Below, one piece after another: positions 59,827 to 64,000 of a DNA stretch of 64,000 bases. The position numbers were made by a program, and so were the translations under genes. The notes beneath the pieces were generated by a model, which was given only the letters and a program-made list of their open reading frames with translations, had not been told where the DNA came from and did no database searches. Numbering within the stretch: the stretch's first letter is position 1; every line of letters starts with the position of its first letter. The stretch covers positions 644,296 through 708,295 of the forward strand of contig NZ_JAGSPK010000003.1 in assembly GCF_018139565.1 (NCBI RefSeq), given 5' to 3'. The stretch is from Cognatundibacterium rivi. Its GTDB lineage: Bacteria; Pseudomonadota; Gammaproteobacteria; Burkholderiales; Burkholderiaceae_D.

Positions 59827-61905
59827 TCAGGCTTTCTCCACCTGCACCAGAACATCATAAAAAGTCGGGCCGCCGCCCATATCCGTTAATTGCTGACTGG
59901 TGACTTCATTCGCATTTTTATGGTCGCTGGCAAGTTTTTTCCACCAGATCGATAAACCTACAACCAGCCCCTGCCGCGCTTTATCCGTCACCCGCGCCTT
60001 CGCCACGAAACTGCCGCGATCATTGAAAATTCTGACCTGATCACCGTCATGAATCTGCCGGAAAGCAGCATCGTCAGGATGCATATCCAAATGAGGCACG
60101 CCTTCGGTATCGCGCAGGCTTTGTACATTCACAAACGTCGAATTCAGAAAATTGCGTGCTGGCGGCGAAATCATAGCCAGCGGAAAACGGGCGCCCAGTT
60201 GTGGATTCGCCGCGACAGATTCATACGGAGGAATATAAGTCGGCAAAGGGTCAAAACCATCCTTGCGCATACTCTCGCTATAAAATTCACACTTGCCGGA
60301 TGGTGTCGCAAAACCGCCTTCGGCAAAGGGGGCTGGCTTCACATTGACTTTCTGCCAGCCGCTCTTCTTCAGCGACGCCCAGTCAAAATGGATTGCACGT
60401 TCATCGTTTTTGTGAAAAGCCTGACTCGCCATCTCGTCGTCAGACTCGTCAAAACAAGCATCATCAAAAGCCATTTTCTTCGCCAGTAATCGGAAAATTT
60501 CGCTGTTTGGTTTGGCTTCGCCTAAAGCAGCAATGGCTGGATTATTCGCCATCATGTACAGATGGCCGTAAGTCGTGTGTACATCGGTGTGTTCCAGCTG
60601 CGTCGTTGCCGGCAACAAAATATCAGCATAATCTGCGGTATCGGTCTGAAAATGCTCAATCACAACGGTGAACAAATCTTCGCGGGCAAATCCTTGCGCC
60701 ACTGTAGCGGACTGCGGCGCGACTGCAACCGGGTTCGAGTTGTAGACAATGACAGCGTCAATTTTCGAGCCGAACTCTGCGCTGCTGTGCTTTAACAAAT
60801 CGTCGCCGATGGTACTCATATTGATCGTGCGTCGCGGCTGCCCTTGCGGAAACAAGTCTGGCCTCTGCAAATAAGATACGTTTTTTGGAAATGCATCGGA
60901 TAAAGATAATTGCACGCCACCGGCCGCATGTCGCCATGCGCCGACCAAGGCGGGTAAGCAGGCAATATTCCTTACAGCCATGCCGCCACCATGAACGCGC
61001 TGTACGCCGTAATTCATCCGTATCAGGCTTGCCTCATCGCGTTGCGCACAATGTCCGTAATCGCGGGCAAGCTGTATCACTTCCTCGGCTGTAATGCCAC
61101 AAGTGGCAGCGACACGCTCCGGCGTCCATTCGGCCACGCGTTGGCTGAGCTGCTCAAAACCCAGTGTGTGCTGTGCGATGTAGTCATGATCAAGCAGATC
61201 TTCTGCGATCAGAACGTGCATGAGACCCAAAGCCAGTGCTGCGTCCGTACCCGGCAGCAGAGCGATATGCTGATGACATTTTTCCGCTGTCAGCGAACGA
61301 TAGGGGTCAATCGCAATTAATTTGGCACCATTGCGTTTGGCTTCCTGCACCCGCATCCAAAAATGCAGATTCGATGCAATCGGATTACCGCCCCAGATCA
61401 GTATCAGTCTGGCATTTTGCGTCTGCTCAGTGTCAGTTCCGATGCGGGAGCCGAGAGTATATTTATAGCCGACACCACCTGCGGTCGCACATATTGTGCG
61501 ATCCAGAAACGATGCGCCTATCTTATGAAAAAAACGCTGCGCCATGCCATCGCCCTGCAGCAACCCCATGGTTCCGGCATAGCTGTAAGGCAAAATCGCC
61601 AACGGATCATTACTGGCGACCGCTTTCAGTTTTTCACTGACAGTGGTCAGTGCTTCTTCCCAACTGATGCGTTCAAACTTGCCTTCCCCTTTTTTTCCTA
61701 CCCTCTTTTGTGGATATAACAGACGGTCGGCATGATAAGTACGCTCTGTATAACGGGAAACCTTGGTGCACAACACACCGGCAGTCGTCGGATGATCAGG
61801 ATCTCCTTTGACCGCGACGGCTTTACCATCCTCCACATGTACCAGTAGCGCACAGGTATCCGGGCAATCATGCGGACAAACCGCACGTACTATTTCACTA
61901 CTCAT
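59827..61905 (-). CDS. Molybdopterin oxidoreductase (bis-MGD family), orphan catalytic subunit
   Basis: A 692-residue member of the DMSO-reductase/formate-dehydrogenase superfamily. The N-terminus carries the [4Fe-4S] motif C10-x3-C14-x3-C18-x27-C46. The molybdopterin-binding body has LIWGGNPIASNLHFW, 'LPGTDAALALGLMHVL', 'IVYNSNPVAVAPQ', 'TQLEHTDVHTTYGHLY' and a C-terminal domain with 'HPDDAAFRQIHDGDQVRIFN'. C139 in TICATAG is a candidate molybdenum ligand. No signal peptide or Tat motif is present, and no iron-sulfur or membrane partner subunit is adjacent. It should be cytoplasmic with an unknown substrate. An inverted repeat at 61921-61954 lies upstream. Confidence 0.9.
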   Translation of the reverse strand: MSSEIVRAVCPHDCPDTCALLVHVEDGKAVAVKGDPDHPTTAGVLCTKVSRYTERTYHADRLLYPQKRVGKKGEGKFERISWEEALTTVSEKLKAVASNDPLAILPYSYAGTMGLLQGDGMAQRFFHKIGASFLDRTICATAGGVGYKYTLGSRIGTDTEQTQNARLILIWGGNPIASNLHFWMRVQEAKRNGAKLIAIDPYRSLTAEKCHQHIALLPGTDAALALGLMHVLIAEDLLDHDYIAQHTLGFEQLSQRVAEWTPERVAATCGITAEEVIQLARDYGHCAQRDEASLIRMNYGVQRVHGGGMAVRNIACLPALVGAWRHAAGGVQLSLSDAFPKNVSYLQRPDLFPQGQPRRTINMSTIGDDLLKHSSAEFGSKIDAVIVYNSNPVAVAPQSATVAQGFAREDLFTVVIEHFQTDTADYADILLPATTQLEHTDVHTTYGHLYMMANNPAIAALGEAKPNSEIFRLLAKKMAFDDACFDESDDEMASQAFHKNDERAIHFDWASLKKSGWQKVNVKPAPFAEGGFATPSGKCEFYSESMRKDGFDPLPTYIPPYESVAANPQLGARFPLAMISPPARNFLNSTFVNVQSLRDTEGVPHLDMHPDDAAFRQIHDGDQVRIFNDRGSFVAKARVTDKARQGLVVGLSIWWKKLASDHKNANEVTSQQLTDMGGGPTFYDVLVQVEKA

Positions 61906-61920
61906 TCTGACTCCTGAAAA

Positions 61921-61954
61921 GATGGCTCACGGATAAAAATAGTACGTGAGCATC
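61921..61954 (-). promoter_or_regulatory. Inverted repeat upstream of the molybdopterin oxidoreductase gene
   Basis: GATGGCTCACG and CGTGAGCATC are inverted copies with one bulged base, separated by thirteen AT-rich bases. They begin 16 bases before the ATG on the minus strand and could be an operator or leader hairpin. Confidence 0.35.
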
Positions 61955-62024
61955 CATAAATTTTTTCCATGTGATCGGTACGCTCGGTGGAGCACACCTC
62001 TCACGTTTGCTCTGGCAAACAAAA

Positions 62025-62939
62025 TCAAGGCAAATGATCCTCCGCCGTACCGAGCCGAATTCCTGCATTCAGTCTTTCTAATTCGAGCAGAGCCGCTGAA
62101 TGATCTGCGGTTGGATAACGAGTAGATAGGTTTCGGTAAATATCCGTGACCAGACTGGTCAATGGCAAGTTCAGACCCGCATCCGACGCTGCACTCTGAA
62201 TATTTTCCATATCTTTGGTCTGCGTTTTGACCTGGCCTCCGGGCATAAAACTGCGATCCAGCATGCGCTGCCCATGCACCTCCAAAATCCGGCTCTCAGC
62301 AAAGCCGCCGCGCAAAGCCTGGCGTACCGCAACAGGATCAGCGCCGCCAGCCTGTGCCAGCAACAATGCCTCCGCAACGATATTGATTGTGCCTCCCACA
62401 ATGAGCTGATTACACAATTTCGCCAACTGCCCAGAACCCGGAGCGCCGACGTATGTCGGACGTCCTAAAACTTTTAATATTTCCTCTATCTGTGCGTAGG
62501 TTTCCGGCCTCGCACCAACCATGATGGCCAGCGTTCCAGCCTGTGCGCCAATCACTCCACCGGAAACCGGTGCATCAGCAAAAGCGATGCCCTTACTCAA
62601 CAACGCCTCATCAAGTGCTTTCGCCTCTGATTGGCGGGTTGAACTCATATCGATGACAATGCTGCCAGCTTTCAGGTAGGGCATGACTTGTCGCATAACA
62701 TCTTCAACTACCGGCCCCGAGTCCAGCATAGTAATGAGCACGTCGGCAAACCAGTCACCGGCATTCACCGCATCCTCTGGTCTGTCGGCAAGACGAGCAC
62801 CGTATTGTCGCAAAGCCTCGGCCTTTGAACTGGTGCGGTTCCAGACCGTCAGTGCATAACCAGCCTCGAGCAAACGGATGGCCATCGGGCGTCCCATCAA
62901 GCCTATCCCTAAAAATCCTATACGTATTTTCTTTGTCAT
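62025..62939 (-). CDS. NAD(P)-dependent beta-hydroxyacid dehydrogenase family protein
   Basis: A 304-residue enzyme of the 3-hydroxyisobutyrate / tartronate semialdehyde reductase family. The N-terminal nucleotide-binding signature is GFLGIGLMGRPMA, the substrate loop is DAPVSGGVIGAQAGTLAIMVG, and the catalytic Lys is in GQLAKLCNQLIVGG. It matches GarR/GlxR-like enzymes in size. The substrate cannot be chosen from the sequence. It is a single gene next to the molybdopterin oxidoreductase on the same strand, 119 bases apart, so a shared function is possible but not shown. Confidence 0.92.
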   Translation of the reverse strand: MTKKIRIGFLGIGLMGRPMAIRLLEAGYALTVWNRTSSKAEALRQYGARLADRPEDAVNAGDWFADVLITMLDSGPVVEDVMRQVMPYLKAGSIVIDMSSTRQSEAKALDEALLSKGIAFADAPVSGGVIGAQAGTLAIMVGARPETYAQIEEILKVLGRPTYVGAPGSGQLAKLCNQLIVGGTINIVAEALLLAQAGGADPVAVRQALRGGFAESRILEVHGQRMLDRSFMPGGQVKTQTKDMENIQSAASDAGLNLPLTSLVTDIYRNLSTRYPTADHSAALLELERLNAGIRLGTAEDHLP

Positions 62940-63056
62940 TCTATTTTCCGATCGCTGAACGGCTTAAATATTATCGTCTTTTCGCGGCCGGTGACGCTGA
63001 ATGAAAATTCCAACCATGTTATTCTTCAACTTTTACTCCACCTTCTTAAGCAGCGT

Positions 63057-63599
63057 ATGACAACCTTTAATAAAAAAATCCTTTTGGCCGGTGTTGGACT
63101 TCTGCTCGCTCACGCCAGTTCATTTGCCGTAGACTCGGTTTCTGCAGAATTCGCCAGTGGCAATAAGTCACAATTTGTGCGCGGCGGTGCGCAATGGAAT
63201 TGGGACAATGCCTGGTTCAAATCGAATGGTACGCAAGTGGGCGGCTACTGGGATGCCACGCTGACCCAATGGCGCAATAATGCCTATCAAGGCGTATCTG
63301 GAGCGACTCAAAATATTACTGATGTCGGCATCACGCCGGTCTTTCGCTTCGAGAATGAGAATAAAAAAGGTTTCTATGGCGAAGCAGGTATAGGTCTGCA
63401 TTTATTCTCTCACGTCTATAACAATAACGGTCGTGCCTTTTCGACGGCATTCCAGTTCGGAGATCACATAGGCGTAGGCTACGTTTTCAACAATGGTTGG
63501 GAAGCAGGCCTCAAGATTCAACACTTCTCAAACGGAGCGATAAAAAAGCCGAATCCTGGTGCGAATGTTGCCACGCTTAAGGTTGGCTACCACTTCTGA
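63057..63599 (+). CDS. pagL: Lipid A 3-O-deacylase (PagL family)
   Basis: PagL is an outer-membrane beta-barrel hydrolase that removes the 3-O acyl chain of lipid A. The 180-residue protein begins MTTFNKKILLAGVGLLLAHASSFA, a signal peptide cleaved near residue 24. The mature barrel has 'EFASGNKSQFVRGGAQWNW' at the start and ends in F. The C-terminal catalytic His and Ser are present in IQHFSNGAIKKPNPG. In characterised PagL a Glu about twelve residues after the Ser completes the triad, but here no acidic residue occurs between the Ser and the end. I use ATG 63057. A terminator follows at 63682-63706. Confidence 0.88.
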   Translation: MTTFNKKILLAGVGLLLAHASSFAVDSVSAEFASGNKSQFVRGGAQWNWDNAWFKSNGTQVGGYWDATLTQWRNNAYQGVSGATQNITDVGITPVFRFENENKKGFYGEAGIGLHLFSHVYNNNGRAFSTAFQFGDHIGVGYVFNNGWEAGLKIQHFSNGAIKKPNPGANVATLKVGYHF

Positions 63600-63681
63600 T
63601 CAGATTCTGACTTGGCGTAGCCAACAGCGACGAATAACGAAGTGCAAAGGCGCCCTGAAAGGTACGCGCAAGATTAAATAT

Positions 63682-63706
63682 AGGAGCCTGCAGGCTCCTT
63701 TTTCTT
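63682..63706 (+). terminator. Intrinsic terminator of pagL
   Basis: AGGAGCC, TGCA, GGCTCCT followed by TTTTCTTT. The stem is seven pairs with a four-base loop, about 80 bases after the stop codon. Confidence 0.88.
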
Positions 63707-63889
63707 TATCCGGCAATGTTCTACTGGTCAGTAAAAGAAGACGAGCCCAGTTCACGCAGAAGCAGGGAAGAGAATCGAATGAAGAAACAGAAGACGGCAG
63801 AAAGAAGAGCAAGAATGAGGAAGATGCGCCGGAATCAGAAATAAAGCCTACGGCGAAGCGTGAAGAAGAAGTAAAAAAGAGATCACCAA

Positions 63890-63929
63890 AAGCAAAACCC
63901 CCGGTTACGGTAGGTAACGGGGGGTTAGC
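63890..63929 (-). terminator. Intrinsic terminator of the rRNA operon
   Basis: On the minus strand a CCCCC/GGGGG outer stem and GTTAC/GTAAC inner stem enclose a short loop, then TTTTGCTTTT. It directly follows the 5S rRNA 3' end. Confidence 0.88.
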
Positions 63930-63938
63930 AGAATACAA

Positions 63939-64000
63939 GCCTGACGATAACCTACTTTCACACTGGTTGCAGCACTATCATTGGCGCAGAGTCGTTTCAC
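63939..64000 (-). rRNA. rrf: 5S ribosomal RNA, 3' part (cut by window edge)
   Basis: The minus strand reads GTGAAACGACTCTGCGCCAA, then TGATAGTGCTGC, then GTGTGAAAGTAGGTTATCGT and CAGG. These are the conserved 3' half of betaproteobacterial 5S rRNA (loops D/E and helix I strand). The 5' half and the rest of the rRNA operon lie to the right of the window. The exact 3' end is set within two or three bases. Confidence 0.93.

Larger units (their letters stand above)
63600..63937. other. Spacer between pagL and 5S rRNA with a purine-rich tract
   Basis: After the pagL terminator (63682-63706) a tract of about 150 bases, 63735-63890, is almost all A and G on the plus strand. Open frames run through it on both strands, but they continue into the 5S gene and its terminator and lack ribosome-binding sites, so I do not call genes. 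Confidence 0.5.

Noticed and set aside
63600..63938. A 112-codon minus-strand open frame and a long start-less plus-strand frame
   Set aside because: They cross the rRNA terminator and the purine tract; composition is low complexity and no ribosome-binding site is seen.

Overview
This window looks like chromosome from a betaproteobacterium of the order Burkholderiales, most likely an Oxalobacteraceae relative of Herminiimonas or Janthinobacterium. The evidence is base composition near the middle of the GC range, Burkholderiales-type 16-stranded porins, the gene orders secA / M23 peptidase / dciA, anmK / M23 peptidase / tyrS, gltL-K-J-I next to gdhA, and dusB-fis-purH-ruvC-ruvA-ruvB, plus a coq7 gene. 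The genus cannot be fixed from sequence reading alone. Almost all genes are core housekeeping genes. I see no insertion sequence, prophage, CRISPR array, tRNA or plasmid function.

Layout. 1-5.0 kb: secA (minus strand, last codons outside the window), an M23 peptidase, dciA and a PduO-type cobalamin adenosyltransferase. 5.3-11.5 kb: a LysR regulator converging on a PAS-GGDEF-EAL protein, then an aldo/keto reductase overlapping a DsbA/FrnE-like protein, and anmK. 11.6-15.6 kb: a second M23 peptidase divergent from tyrS-dtd-phosphatase. 15.9-21.3 kb: dusB-fis, purH and ruvCAB on the plus strand. 21.5-24.2 kb: two tandem porins on the minus strand with an AT-rich spacer. 24.5-28.9 kb: coq7, a putative Na+/H+ antiporter and uvrD. 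29.2-33.8 kb: thiamine genes thiC-thiS-thiG-thiD-thiE read on the minus strand behind a TPP riboswitch. 34-39.7 kb: a TPR-GGDEF cyclase divergent from valS, then a DUF2147 exported protein. 40-44 kb: two methyl-accepting chemotaxis proteins flanking a tiny YdcH/DUF465 gene and a 300-bp structured spacer. 44.1-46.0 kb: DUF3025 and pyrC. 46.3-52.3 kb: glutamate/aspartate ABC transporter (gltL-K-J-I), a second binding protein and glutamate dehydrogenase. 52.5-63.6 kb: LysR, Atm1-type ABC exporter, yciA, phoD, fadD, an orphan molybdopterin oxidoreductase, a beta-hydroxyacid dehydrogenase and pagL. The right edge cuts a 5S rRNA gene on the minus strand with its terminator.

How parts work together. 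The thi cluster makes the pyrimidine and thiazole halves of thiamine under TPP control. The glt cluster couples glutamate/aspartate uptake with glutamate oxidation. ruvCAB encodes the Holliday-junction machine. Two c-di-GMP enzymes and two chemoreceptors point to a motile, environmentally responsive bacterium.

The best candidates for something undescribed are (i) a family of three ~81-82-bp intergenic elements with GTATACTCCC-type inverted ends at 29.1, 46.1 and 57.7 kb, and (ii) a stem-loop-rich spacer at 42.1-42.25 kb behind an FNR-like-box-controlled YdcH gene. Smaller points are a terminator-like attenuator inside the glt operon, hairpins over the ruvC and ruvA translation starts, and a PagL homologue without the usual C-terminal acid.
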